In this document: positions 50,458-63,155 of the stretch, piece after piece | How positions within the stretch are numbered: position 1 is the first letter of the stretch | How the letters are laid out: each line of letters starts with the position of its first letter | Assembly: GCF_022539315.1 (NCBI RefSeq) | Contig: NC_066343.1 | Span: forward strand, 48,840,205 to 48,904,204 | Length of the DNA: 64,000 nt | Reading direction: 5' to 3' | Origin: Serinus canaria | Lineage: Eukaryota; Chordata; Aves; Passeriformes; Fringillidae | The notes under the pieces: model-generated | Seen by the model: the letters and a program-made list of their open reading frames with translations, nothing else | What the model was told of the DNA's origin: nothing | Databases searched by the model: none | Position numbers and translations under genes: made by a program

Positions 50458-52312
50458 ACAGAATCATTAGGTTGGGAAAGACTTCTAAGATCGAGTCCAA
50501 CCTTTGACACATCACTACCTTGCCAACTCAACCATAGAACTTAGTGCCACATCCATAAATTTCTTGAAATCCTCCAGGAACGCTGACTTCACAAGTCCCT
50601 GTGCAGCCCACTCCAATGCTTAACAACCCTTTCAGTGAAGGAAGTCCTCCTGATGTCCTGCCTGAACCTCCCCCGGCACAGTCTGAGGCCATTTCCTCTT
50701 GTCCAGTCACTTGTTGCTTGGGGGAACAGGCCAACCTCCACCTGGCTATACCTTCCTTTCAGGCAGTTATAGACAGTGATCAGGTTTCCCTTGAGCCTCC
50801 TTTTCTCCAGCCTGAACAACCCCAGGTCCCTCAGCTGCTCCTCACTGAACTTGTGCTCCAGACCCTTCACCAGCCCCACTGCCCTTCTCTACACGCTTCA
50901 GAACCTCAGTGTCTTTCTTGGAGTGAGGGGCTCAAAACTGAACACAGGATTTGAGGTGTGGCCTCACCAGTGCTGAGTACAGGGGGACAATCCCTGCCCT
51001 GCTCCTGCTGGCCACACTGTTGCTGGTACAGGCCAGGATGCCATTGGCCCTCTTGGCCACCTAGGCACTGCTGGCTCATGTTCAGCTGCTGTCACCAGCA
51101 CCCCCAGCTCCTTTTCCTGTGGGCAGCTTTGCAGCCACTCTGCCCCAGCCTGTGGCACTTCCTAGGGATGCTGTGACACAAGAGAGAGCAGGACCTGGAA
51201 ATCTTGGCCCATGATCCAGCCTGTCCAGATCCTTCTGAAAAATCTTCCCACTCTCCAGCAGATCAACACTCCCACCCAACTTGGTGCTGTCCACAAGTTT
51301 AGCAAGGGTACACTTGACACCCTTGTAAAGGTCACTGATAAAGATACTTGACAGAACTGACTCTAGTACTGAGCCCTGGGGAACACCACTGGTGATCAGC
51401 CACCAGCTGGATGTAACTCCTTGCACCACCATTCTCTGGGCCTGGCCACCTGGCCAGATTTTAACCCAGTAAAACAGTGTACCAGTCCAAGGCATGGGCT
51501 GCCAGCTTTTACAGAAAAATGCCATGAACATTTTTTCAGGTAGACAATATCCACAGCTCTTCCGTCATCCATTAGGCAGGTCACCTGGTCTTCAAAGGGG
51601 ATTGTGTTGACCAAATAGGACCCACCTTTCCTAAATCCCTGCTGGCTGGGCCTGATCCCCTGGTTGTCCTGTATGTGCTGAGTGATTACAATCAAGAAAA
51701 TCTGTTCCATAACCCTCCGCAGCAGTGAGGTCAGACTTACCAGCCTGTAGTTCCCCAGATCCTCCTTAAAACCTTTCTTGTGGCTGAGCATCACCTTGGC
51801 CAGCCTCCAGGTCTGAGACCTTCCCAGTCAGCCAGGACTGATAGTGGAGATTTTCTTTTTTCTGCCAGCTCCCTCAGTACCTTTGAATGAATTCCATCCA
51901 ATCCCATAGAATTCTGAATGTCTAAATGGCTCAGTACTTCATCATGTATTGCAGAAAATCTATTCTGCTCTCTGTACCCCAGCTAGAGGGCTGGTTGCCC
52001 TGAGGATGAGTCTTACTGTTAAAGACTGAGGCAAAGAAGACATTGAGGATCTCAGCCTTTTCCTCTTCCTTGGTGATAATGTCTTTCATGCCCAACAAAG
52101 GATGGAGATTTTCCTTAGCCTTCCTTTTGTTGAGGTATTTATATAACCACTTTTTATTATCTTTCACAGCAGTGGCCAGATTGAGTTCTAGTTGAGCTTT
52201 TGCCTTTCTAATTTTCTCTCTACATGTGCTAATGACATCTTTGTACTTTTCCTGAGTTACCTACTTCTTCTTCCAAAGGTCATGAACCCTCCCTTTTTGT
52301 CTCTAAGTTACT
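50458..52312 (-). mobile_element. CR1 retrotransposon copy, minus strand, inactive
   Basis: Read on the minus strand from about 52312 to 50458. A linker frame (52167-51931) contains KDNKKWLYKYLNKRKAKENL and EEEKAEILNVFFASVFNSKT. A reverse-transcriptase frame (51794-51396) contains KEDLGNYRLVSLTS and HIQDNQGIRPSQQGF. A second frame (51531-51082) contains [10 protein letters not shown]. The catalytic FADDTKLG box reads LVDSTKLG at about 51283-51306, so both aspartates of the active site are affected. A C-terminal frame (50879-50589) contains LGLFRLEKRRLKGNLITVYN. The 3' terminus at 50458 carries the tail (ACAGAATCATTAGGTTGGG on the plus strand). The frames do not join without frameshifts. Confidence 0.93.
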
Positions 52313-53257
52313 AATTATACTGAAAATACTGATTAACATGTCAAGCTTCTCAATTATCCATGGATGTGGTACTACAACATTTTAGTTCATACTAAAGCTC
52401 ATACACTGTCAAGGCAAATCTATTACTCTCAGTTATCATGCTTTGATTTGCTTAATGATGCCATTTTCATATATATGAACTTCATACTGCTTTTCAAAAC
52501 CAATGTAACCCATGGAAGGTGCATTCCATGAGTTCACATAACATGTTTTATTTGCTAATACAAATGCAAGAGCCTCAACTCAGTGATTAGGCTGCACCCA
52601 CTGAAGTCCACCAGTGTATAGCAAGCACAGAGCTAGGAGCAGAAAGCTCTCAGTATGCACAACTTATGCATACCCTGCAATGTTTTTCATGCATATAAAA
52701 GTCTAGGTGTCACCAGTTTTACACACGCTCTTTATGATCAGTTCTTGCAATCTTGAACCTTCCTCATTCCTGCAAATTATTGTATTGCCCATGACTTATG
52801 TCTCAGAATTATCAACAGTGGGCCACACAGTAACCTACAGGGAATCCAGGAAAGTGCACATCTTGTAAAACTGTGTGGACAGAGAGTTCATAGTAAAAGT
52901 AAGACACCAAACTGATGGTCTAGCAGTGATGTTTTATCAGCCACTGATGAGAGCACCAGCAGCAAGGACAAAATACAATTTAGGAAAATCAAGTATTTTC
53001 TATGTGGAAAAGGTATCAACTTATCCTCATCAAAACCCAGGACTTGCAGAGCAGCATAGCAGTATAACAGAGTGCCTAGGCAACCCTAAAGTGTACTGAG
53101 TCTCCTGCCCACCAAAGCAGTGAGGCCATCTGTTCCCATCCCCAAGGTCAAACATGCAGACTGCACAGGCGTTTGAGTCAGCAAAGAAAAAGGAGTCTCA
53201 GTTCCTCAACTATCTGGTACAGACTGATAGAGAGATCCTGATGTTTCTGAATGATTA
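52313..53257. other. Unassigned spacer
   Basis: AT-rich DNA between two CR1 copies. No gene, LTR or microsatellite recognised. Confidence 0.55.
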
Positions 53258-53813
53258 ACAAGGGAGGTGACTGTCCCTTTTACTCTGCTTTAGTGAGACT
53301 CCACCTGAAGTACTGCATCCAGCTCTGGAATCCTTGGTACAGGAAAGACATGAACCTATGGGAGCAGGTTCAGAGGATGGCCACATGACTTAGGGCTGGA
53401 ACACCTCTGCTATTATGAAAGGCTAAGAGATTTGGGATTGAACAGCCTGGAGAAGAGAAGGCTCTTGGGAAATCTTATTGCGCCCTTTTGGTACTTATAA
53501 AGGGGACTTGCAAAAAAGATTAACACAGACATTTTAGTAGGGACGGCAGTGATAGGACATGGTTTTAAGCTTAAGAAGGGTATACAGCTTAGATATTTGG
53601 AAGAAATATTTTACAATGAGGGTGGTAAACACTGCCAATGATTTCCCAGAGAGCTGGTGGATGGCCCTGGAACCATTCAAGGTCATATTGGATATGGATC
53701 CAAGCAACCTGATCTAACAGGAGACGTCCCTGCTCACTGCAGGGACATTGGACTGTATGACCTTTATAAAAGTCCATTCCAACCCAAAATATTTTAGGAC
53801 TGTGATTCTGTGA
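53258..53813 (+). mobile_element. CR1 3' fragment with intact end
   Basis: It begins in the ORF2 C-terminal region (GTGAGACTCCACCTGAAGTA, AACAGCCTGGAGAAGAGAAG) and runs through the 3' UTR (CATTCCAACCCAAAATATTT) to the canonical TGTGATTCTGTGA end at 53813. This is a 5'-truncated insertion of about 550 bp. Confidence 0.9.
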
Positions 53814-56800
53814 CATTCCAGGATGCTAACTGAAGAAGAAAAGTCAACATAAAAAAACCCATATACTGCTCCTGCAAACTCCAAGGGACTGACCTTATGG
53901 ACCAAGACAACTTCACCTAACCCTACACAAATCCCAAAATATGAGTAGGCATTTGGAGCACATGTACCACATATAACTGGAGTAAAGGTATGCAGATCAC
54001 CAAGTAAGAGGGAATATTCACTCCATAAAGGGGATAAGCAGAAAATACTTAAGAGACAAGTGAATGACTTATTATGGCTATTGAATAACAGCAGAGAAAG
54101 ACTGTTATATGTCCTACTGTTTACCTGAAAGGTAATAATAACTAAGTAACTTAGGTAGAATTGTTTAGTCTTCTGTATATTTACAACAGTATCCAAAAGA
54201 ATCATGCCTGGCAAGCTATTGGACACTGCAGTGTCTGGATCTGCCTAAGTTGCCTATCCTTTAACATCAGCATCTATACATATCTCCTTTGCCCTTTTCC
54301 CCCTCATCATGAGCACCCTTGAGAACTAAAATTACAAAAATCAATGGGACTAGACTTCCAAGAAAGCAAAAGGGCTTGTTTCATATAACAGCTTCCAGAC
54401 AGTTGGCTTTTCTTGATGAAAGATTTTGCAAATGCAAAGTTTATACATGAGTTTAAGGGGTGACTAGCAAAGTTTTTGGAAATGATTCTCTGATGTAGAT
54501 AAAAAGATTGATCATGCAGAGTTCAGAAAATCACTGAAAATGGCCTTAGCCTGGCAAAGTTAAAAAAGGAAAATATGCTTCTTATTGCACTTGTCAAGGC
54601 ATTAACTTACACTATCTGGACCAGTAAGTATATCCATGGTCTGAATCAGTTTGATTGCTCTTACACACTTTATTTTAGTATTTTGGATTGTCTTCGTACT
54701 GCTTCACAAGATAGATAGCTACGGTGTTCTGAACAATATGGCTAACAGGAATGGTATGTTTCAAATATGCAACAAATGGCAGAATGTATCTGAAAACCAT
54801 TTGGAAATGCAAACAACCTCTGAAATGGACTTAAATAAAAAATGGGCAATGTTATATGAAATCACTAGACAGGCTAATTACGACTTTATAGGAAATATAC
54901 AAACTGTGTAAGATTTTGTATTTTGGAAAAGTTCTGAAGGATAGCAATGTAGCTCCACTGGAAAAAAAAATTAAAGGATTATAATCTAGTATGAAAAAAA
55001 AGTAATAAATAGGAATAGTCTTCCATTACCATTCCCAACATACAAAATTGCAGTAGAAATTCCTACACATGACAACAGTTATTTTTTCAGAGGTGTTGAA
55101 GTTTTGAATATGGCAACAATGTGATAATTTTCAAGGTACACAAGTAACTTCTGTCCAACCATCTTTTAGTAAAAAACATTGACTACATTCTGATTATTCC
55201 TTATCCACATAGTAAGTATAAAATTACTTGAGCTATGCAGCATATTCTGCATCTAAACACAAAACACAAGGCTTTTAGCAACACAGCCATTTTTAATCAA
55301 CACTGCTTTCATATTTAAATTTGGCAGGTTGTTTAATGTCATTAGTTACAAAAATTATATGAAGGGACTGAATGTTTTAGTGATTGTCTTACAGTGAATA
55401 ACTTGAATAAATTAAAAAAAAGACTTCATCAAAAATAAAGATGAAACATGCATTCTTTAATAAAGATCAAATTGATGAAATGCTGGGATACAAATTTGCA
55501 GAAATTTATTTGAAATTATTTGAAACAGATTCCATTAGGTCCTGACTGATAGAAGTAGGCACCTCTGAAAATTACCTTCATAGACAGAAGCATTAAAATA
55601 CTGAAGTGATTAAACAATCCTCCTGTAACAAAAGTAACAGAAATAGCCACTGTGTAACAAAAGTAGCCACTTCCCTTTTACAAAGAAATTTTCCTATAGG
55701 CTGAAATGTTGCTATAGATTCAAATATTCACAAATATACTGGTTCAGGGACGATGTATAGTGATATTTATAAGTATATTTCAAATTTCTGCCAAGGCCTT
55801 GATTTGTTCTTTCCACACAGATAGACACATAAAGTTCCATGATTTCAGGAAGAAAATCAACAGCCCACTGCTTTTATCCTCCAACTTTACCACATTCACC
55901 ACAGCTGACTCTACTAAGGTTGCCAAGCACATAACAATGCAAGTGACAATTGACACAACAGAAGATATCCAGAATTAAAATACTTAAGACCAATGCTTTC
56001 TTTAGCAACATAGATGACACAAATGTTGCTAAAGCTTTACCATGGAATTAGGCCACATCACTCTGGCAACAATTTTCTGGTAAAACTACTCAGTATCTGG
56101 CACCTCTATTTGGTTTTCTACCAAACCAAATAGTATGAACCTTGTTCATATGAAATTTAAAATTGTATGAAACACAAACCATTTCCAAGTAGAAGCTAAA
56201 TTAAAGTACCCGTATTTGCTAGATAGAATGAGAGATACCTATAAAAATCTTTTACCTTTGACTGAATGCATTGCTATATATTTTTATTAAATTAGATTGC
56301 TTATAGTTGTGTCTCATTTTTGTGTTTTTGAAAACATTAGTCATGTGAGTGTTAGCTCTTAAAACAACCAGATATCCAATGAGGTTGAAGATCTCAGCTG
56401 AAATTACTAGTTTAGCATCTCACAAAAATCAGATTCCACAGCAGGAACATGAAGACATAGCCTCAGCTGTAGAAGGGCTTTAAATAGTTTTATTAATTCA
56501 AGATTGTTCTGTTATAGACTTAAATCTCTGTCAATCAAGATCTTGTTTGTATATACTTAACCCTATTTCCCAGTATTTTTTGGTAAATAGTTGCCACAAC
56601 TTAAGATAGTTACACAGGATCCTGAAAATCAGAATAAATCTTCTAATGTAAGAGCAATTTCAATTTTTTTCTGTAGGGAGAGGTGGGGTAGAATTGGTTG
56701 TAGACCATTCCACACAAATGTCAGGTGCTTTTAGCAGGAGATATTAGAAAGATGTGACTGGTAAACCACAGGCTGGTAGAACATGTGAGGACACAGACTA

Positions 56801-56998
56801 GTACATAGGTCAAGAAGGAACTCCACGATTTACACGGATTATAGCATTACTGGCAACACAGACTACTGCAGCTGTGTATAAAGTTTCAGAGATACTTTTC
56901 CGGTTAGTAACGGGCTGCAGATGGGATGCACGGCGACTACCGGGAGACACAGTAGCAGCCAGCAGAGGCAGGGGCACTATACATAGCCTCAACATATC
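53814..56998. other. AT-rich intergenic DNA upstream of the CpG-island promoter
   Basis: Nothing recognised except a small duplication (55626-55668, repeated TGTAACAAAAGTA and ATAGCCACT words). A 170-codon minus-strand frame (53714-54226, first ATG at 54205) is partly antisense to the CR1 tail and is not credited as a gene. Confidence 0.55.
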
Positions 56999-57199
56999 CA
57001 CACCCACTGGAGGAACTTCTTGAGTTTGGCAAGCCCTGGAACAGGCTGCCCACCGAGGTCCTTAATATCCCCTCTCTGAAGACATTCAAAACCCACCTGG
57101 ACATGTTCGTGTGTAACCTGCTCTGGGTGACCCTGCCTTGGCATGGGAGGCTAGACTAGATGATCTCCTAAGTCCCTTCCAACCCTGTGACTCTGTAAA
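56999..57199 (+). mobile_element. CR1 3' fragment (first of a pair)
   Basis: GCCCTGGAACAGGCTGCCCA, then AAACCCACCTGGACATGTTC, then ACTAGATGATCTCCTAAGTC and CTTCCAACCCTGTGACTCTG. This is the terminal 200 bases of a CR1-family element. Confidence 0.8.
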
Positions 57200-57239
57200 C
57201 ACCTGGAAGGAGCAGACACAGCCTATGAGGGGAGCATCC

Positions 57240-57391
57240 GGTTACCACACTTAGTAGTAACCTCCCTTGAAGTGTTTAAGGAAAGACTGGACGTGGCACT
57301 CAGTGCCGCGTCTAGATGACATAATGGTGTTTGGTCACAGATTACAACCGGCGATTTCAGAGGTCTTTTCCAACCCAATTGATTCTGTGAG
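57240..57391 (+). mobile_element. CR1 3' fragment (second of a pair)
   Basis: AAGGAAAGACTGGACGTGGC, then GGTGTTTGGTCACAGATT and TCAGAGGTCTTTTCCAACCC, ending TTGATTCTGTGA. It ends roughly 40 bases before the CpG island. Its terminal sequence differs from that of the upstream piece (56999-57199), indicating a different CR1 subfamily, so these are two separate insertions rather than a duplication. Confidence 0.82.
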
Positions 57392-57569
57392 TCGGTGTGC
57401 CAGGTGGAACAACGGCCCAACGCAGGCAGTCAGGCCTGAAGGCCACGTGGGCTGAGAGCAGCCACAGGACACTCCGAGGCCTTGGCTCGGCCCCCTGCAG
57501 AAGTCCAGGGTCGGCGGGGCTAACGCGAGGCCACCGGCGAGTCGGCGGGACAGGAAAGACGACAGGCAT
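57357..57569 (-). other. Antisense 70-codon open frame with optimal Kozak start
   Basis: On the minus strand the ATG at 57569-57567 sits in GCCGCCACCATGC, an ideal Kozak context. The frame runs 70 codons and ends inside the adjacent CR1 tail. The product is Pro/Arg-rich at its start and shows no domain. If the CpG island fires divergently, this could be the first exon of a minus-strand transcript. A splice donor within it is not obvious. Chance in GC-rich sequence is the main alternative. Confidence 0.25.
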
Positions 57570-58620
57570 GGTGGCGGCTGCGCTTCCCCTTCCATCGCCA
57601 CTTGTCGCCGGCGACCCATTGCTCTTCTTACTCCCCCCCTCGAAAATGGTGGGGGACCGGCCCACCCTCCGCCATCTTGAGGCAGGAGGGACGACGGCTG
57701 CTGAGCCCCTCCTGCCCGGCCTCCTGCCGGAAGTGGCGTCAGGCGGCCCCCGCGCGGCCACACCCCCCCGCCGGGCCTCGCGCTGTCGCCGCGCGCCCCG
57801 CGCCGGGCCGGGCCCGCCGTGTGCGCCCCCCCGCGCGGGCGGAGAACCGGGCGGGCGCGCGCCCCAGGCCGGGAGGGCTGGGGAAGCCGCCGCGCGGCAG
57901 CCGTTACCGCAGGCCCCGCCCCTTCCGGGGCGCTCGGCCGCGCCGCCGCCCCCGCCTACCTCCGTCCGCCCGTCGGTCCCTCCCTCCCGCTCCCGCTCTC
58001 CTTTTGTGAGTTATAGCAACCGTTGCCTTGTGAATCGAGCGCCATAGTCACCGTAGTCCTGGCGACTGTTACCCATCAACAACAGCCGCTCCGCTCCCGC
58101 TCCTGCTCCTCCTCCTCCTGCCGCTGCTCCGCACCCCCTGCCTCACCGTCACCCACCACAACAACAACAACAACAACCGCAGCCGCCGCCAGCAGCAGCA
58201 GCGACAGCGGGAGCGCCGCCGCAGCCCGCCCCGGCACAGGTGAATGCGCTCGGCGGGCGCACCCCGGCCCTTCCTCCTCCTTCTCCGTGAGGCATCCGGG
58301 CCCGGGCTGCGCCCTCGGGCTGCGCCCGTGCTCGCGGGGCGGCGAGGGCACGCGGGGCTCCCCGCCGACCCCCCGCGGCCCTCCCGGGAGCGCTGTGCGG
58401 TCGGGGGGAGAGGGGCGGCGGGCATAGACGGGGGTGTCGGGCGGGGAGCGGGGCCGGCCGCCGTGCGGGCCGAGGAGGAGGAAAGGCTGGGCGATGCCGG
58501 GCACGCAGGCACGCTGCGGGATCTCCAGGACAATCGCTGGGATGCGGTGGGTGTGCGTCCGAGTTGGGTCTCGTTTGTATGGGTCGGGAGGTGGAGAAAT
58601 GGGGGAACGCGCTGCGGCCG
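57430..58620. promoter_or_regulatory. CpG-island promoter
   Basis: A 1.2-kb block of dense CpG in otherwise CpG-poor DNA. It includes an ETS/GABPA-type site CCGGAAGTG (57727-57735), directly followed by GCGTCA, a CRE-like half site. It also has a YY1-type site (CAAGATGGCGG on the minus strand, 57669-57679) and a GC box CCCCGCCCC (57914-57922), with many further GC-rich words. No TATA box is evident. This is the architecture of a broadly expressed vertebrate gene promoter with dispersed initiation. The plus-strand exon below lies in its second half. The motifs are seen directly; the activity is inferred. Confidence 0.9.
57990..58239 (+). other. Probable noncoding first exon with splice donor
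   Basis: The end is a good 5' splice site, CACAG|GTGAAT at 58239/58240. The start is approximate and set at the pyrimidine-rich CTCTCCTTTTG downstream of the GC box. The segment contains no ATG at all, so it would be pure 5' UTR with translation starting in a later exon outside the window. It is rich in triplet repeats: CTC (about 58107-58118), CAA (about 58157-58177), CCG and four CAG (about 58192-58203). This suggests the gene runs on the plus strand. I cannot identify it: no coding sequence is present. Alternative: a CpG-island-associated noncoding RNA. Confidence 0.55.
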
Positions 58621-58838
58621 CAGTCAAAGGTTAATGGCTTTAAACCTGAAAAAAGCCGTAGGGTTGGGAGGAAAGATGCAGCCGGAGATGGATCCTGTAG
58701 GACAGCAAGAGTAGGGGTTTATTTCCCCGTTTCACTTACAGGGGCCATGTTCTGATTTGATTTGACTACTAAATGACTAGGTTTTTCGTGAACTTGCTGT
58801 ATCTGTTAATGATACTCTCGTGCTATCGATTATATCAA

Positions 58839-58860
58839 CCCCCCCCCCCCCTTTTTTTTT
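58839..58860. repeat. C13T9 homopolymer junction
   Basis: Thirteen C followed directly by nine T. It lies just downstream of the CpG island; length is probably variable. Confidence 0.95.
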
Positions 58861-61800
58861 GTGCTTTCTGTGTGTAATTTTTTATTATATTCATAATTAA
58901 CGTTGCAGTTTGTTTTCGTGCGAGCTATATTTTCTTTGTATTGTGAGTTGGGGTTTTGTTTATTCAATACCCCCACCAATATATACATAGAGTAGCAGGT
59001 TGGTTTTTTTTTCTTGTTGCACTCCTTCTGCAGGGAATTGCTTTTAAATTATGCTTCATAGTGACAGTGTAGCATGGAACAGTGTATGTGTAGGTCTAGT
59101 TTATTGCACAGTGAGTTACGGTCATGTTGAAAGAATCCATTTGTTTCCTTAAACTCTCCACGATGAAGGAAATTCAAGATACTGACTGTGGGTTTTAGCG
59201 CTAAGCAGCAAAGAAAGGAGAAAAAATCAGTATGAAAAAGAAGTCTGTGTGATTTTGTTAGTGGTACTACTTTTCAAGAGTACTTTTGTGAAAGAGGGAA
59301 GGGGCAGCTATTTACCCCTCAAAGAGATGTAGGAGGACTCATGTTATTAATGAGTATGGTTTCCTTCTTATTTTTAATCCAAAATGCTTGCTTTCTTCAA
59401 CCATTTTGTGATTGCTTATTAAGAACTAAAGATTTGTGTTGTCATTGATGTCAAGTCATACTTCGTATACTTTTTGAATTCTTTGGATGAAGTGAATTTT
59501 TGGCATCTTTTATGGCAGTGAAACATTTAACATCTTAACATTTCCATACACACTTGCACTCTCCCCTTTGACTTGTCAAATCAGGTGTTTTTTTGGTAGA
59601 CTTTATTCTTTCTGAAGTGGTGACTTATTTATTTCCTTATTTATTTAGTAATATAATTAGGAAAAAATAATGCTCTTGTTTTTAATCTAAACCCTACATT
59701 TAATTGTGCATACCCCTTTTCCGTTTTGATATCCTTAGATATCCAGTGTAAGATATGGGATTTTTCTCACATTGGAACTACCAATGAGTGTGACTGGGGC
59801 AATTTTTTCAAGCAGGTATTAACTACAAAATCTGCTAAGTGATTAGTGCTTGATACTGATATTCTTTGAGGCAAGGCATATTGGATTTTTTTAAAATGTG
59901 TTTTAATATTTCATAGTTCACAAGAACTTAGAAAAGAAATTATTTTAGATGATGACCAAAAGCCTCTACATAATCATCTTTTAATTTTTTTGCTCCAAGA
60001 TGAAACCACTGTGTGCTAATTTTGTAGGCCTGGTGTAAATAAATTCTAAATACATCAACAATTTTCAGTGTGAGTTCTGGTAGGGTATCAGTTATCTGGC
60101 ACATCTCAGTTCTTATGAATTTCTTGTTAGTTTCTGTGATTCATTGGTTTTGAAATAATTCCTGGCATCTACTGTTGTTGAAAAGATGTCAGTTCTGCAC
60201 CATACCTTGCTTGAGTAGGTCTCTTAGAGCAGGACAGAATACTGGTCAGGATGGGATCATTCCTGGGGATTGAAATCTGTCAATATGTATCTAGGCCTCT
60301 AGGGTAGCAAAGGAAAGTGTATGTCTGTGTGTGAGACAAAGTTTCTGTTCCAATTCTGCTGGGTGATGTATACAGGTGTTTCTGAAAAATCATATTAAAA
60401 GTACATGTTTTTGTCAAAAACCAAAGACCTTTGTAGTACTATTTGGCTGCATTTTCCTTAGCCAGTTACTGCAATTTGGAAAATAATAAAGCAGGTGTAA
60501 TGACTGCTTTTAATATTATGGACTTCACTGACTCTTTCTTCTTTCTGACATACTGCAGTGACCACAGATGAGATCTGCATTATGCATTCTGATTCCCTAA
60601 TGCCCACAGCTAGCAAAATAGTTGGTGTTTGTGATGCTAAGTAGTGTTTAAAAATTACACGGCTTGTGATATGTATTTATTTAAAATGCATAGGTTTTCA
60701 TGGCTTACAGAGTGTGACCATACGTATCCAAACAAAACAGTAAGAATCAGCTACTCTATTGTGCTACTAGTAAGCTAACCTACATTATGCTACTTTGGTG
60801 AAATCCTTTCAGTAAGGTAGTGTAGGTAAATGAAATCGGCATCAAAGAAACTGTTAAAAGCTGTTAAAGATTTTAAAGTCATGGTGCTTTATTAGATAAT
60901 TAGGTTCAGCTTTGTTAGCATTATCCCATTTCTTGTTCCTTCCTGACAGGGTATTGTTAATCAAAAACTGCCTAGAGAAATAAATGTTGCACTTTATTTC
61001 CATTTACTAAACTTTTGAGAAGTCCGGCTGCTTTTGTTTTCTTCTCTTACTTGAAATGTTAGCCAGTGTCTAAAATGCAATAGTACTTTATCACTGTAGA
61101 TCCTTTTAGTGTTGTAGCTAGTGTTTCTCATTTTCATGCTCTACTTTGAAAGGCTTTCTTCCCTCTGAAAATATTCTAGATTAGTTGTATTTTTTACCTG
61201 CAGTCGTCAACAGCTTAACATATGCAGGTATGTGTCATGCAGAGTGCTTAAAAAATGAATAGGCTTTAAAAATATATATATGATTATTAAAATGTTTTTT
61301 TAAAATTATTGTCAGTTAAAAAGACATATGAGTGCTCTACAATACAGAATAAAAAATAGTCTTTCAGTAGCAATATAGTGTCCTTGTAGTTGGAGTTCCA
61401 TTTCAAAATCAAGCTTCTTGTTAAATTTTTGTACTAGAGTACAAAAAGAAGAATGTTTTGAAATTATCAATGAAAATGTTTTGGTTTTGGTTTTTTTAAA
61501 CAAGAATTAGGACTGAAAACTTAATGATGCTTTTAATATGAATAACTGAAGTTTAAGACCTTTTATTTCAATTAGCCACAAGTTTATTGTCTATGCATTT
61601 TGCCTACAGTTGGTTGTCAATCAGAACAATACTTCTATTTTCTCTCAGCTAAGATTTTGATTTTTAGATTTGGCTAAATCTAGTTTGTTAGGGACAGATG
61701 GCTGATTTAAACAGGTGTCACTTTCATTTCTTGTGCCTTGTGCTGAAACTTCCAGAGGTTTACAAAAGAGCTTCCTAAAGCAGATGGTGATCTCCACTTC

Positions 61801-63084
61801 TGTGATTAGAAAAATGTACTTTTGTAGGAAATTATTTTCCTAGTGACTAGGTGTATTTTAATAGTTAGTGTCATATTAGAGTTCATCCTTTAATAGTTAA
61901 AATGTCAGCAGAGTTTGAAATGTTTCATATAATACAATAATTTTAAAATTTCTTTTCTCATTGGACTTTCAAAGGAGATATGAATATTTTGGTGTGAAAT
62001 TCAGCAGTTTGAGTGTGTAGATAGCTGTAGACCTAATAATTGTTATTCCTGCAAGACCAAGAGCAGATATATTGCTTGGTGTAACATTTTGTTTCACTAC
62101 CTTTTCTACATGAAGATTATTTCTTTTTGAAATATTTTTTAATAAAAATTAATTACTATTAAGAACACAGGATTAGTGTCAAACAAATGTATGTCTATTT
62201 CTTTTTTTTCTGGCACCTTGCTGTATTAGCATATCTGCTGCTTTCTTTTATTTTAAATTTTTTTATGCAGTAGTTATAATTTCCTCAGTTACAAAGGATT
62301 TTAATAGGGAAGAAAGAAATTGAAGTTAGTTTTAAAATAATTTTTTGATGTTTTTGTTTCTAAGGACTCCTTTTTTTGTTTTTATGTTGACTTTTTTATC
62401 GCAATGACTAGTATTTATTGTTAGTTGTTTTCTTTTTCTAGCAGATGCACCAGAGGGTGCTGTGCTATTTGAAATACAAAAAGGAGAGAAAATCCTAAAA
62501 GTTTGTTCACTGAAATGCATTGGTAATGCAGTGAGACTTAAATAAACATTACTGAAATTTTCACACTTTTCTGTGCAGTGCAATATAGCAAACTTACTGT
62601 TTTGACAATATTATGTTAAAAATCATAGAGAAAATTGGCTGTTCTGGATTGGATTATGTCTGTGTATGTAGATTCACACACTTAAAATGCAATTTCTGTT
62701 CATCAAAAGAAAACAAATATTTATATGGAAATTGTGTCTGTTTCACATGTAGCTAAAACTATATAAACTGTATACTTATTGAAGTTTACTACATGAACTT
62801 ATGTGAGACACACATGCATTTTGGAGTGACCTTTATTGTATGTTATATTTTTCATTTATAAGTCTATGTTCACATTTTATGTAGCTAATTTGCTCATATG
62901 TAAATCCTTTTTAAAAAATGTATTGCTGTATATACAATTTTTTTCCTTTCTCACTGAAGCTCTTCCTAGATGAAACTGAGGTTGGCATGGGGAGTATGTA
63001 CTTATGAACTGCAAAAAGGACTGGATATTTTTCTCCATCAATCAGTAGTTCTGAGAAGGAAAGCACCAACCCACCTCCCCCTCA

Positions 63085-63155
63085 CACCTTGCCCCCCCCG
63101 CCCCAAAAACCCAACAACAACCCCACCCCCCCAAAAAAAAAAGCACCAACCAAAA
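63085..63155. repeat. C/A-rich low-complexity tract
   Basis: Blocks of C and A such as CCCCCCCCG, CCCAACAACAACC and a run of A. It keeps a frame open on the plus strand (62970-63236) that is low-complexity and not credited. Confidence 0.85.

Noticed and set aside
53714..54226. 170-codon minus-strand frame
   Set aside because: It is partly antisense to a CR1 3' tail, lacks a recognisable domain, and its first codon is not ATG (first ATG at 54205).
58023..58533. Long open frames on both strands of the CpG island
   Set aside because: The composition is driven by CpG and triplet repeats, there is no ATG in the plus-strand exon, and no domain is present.
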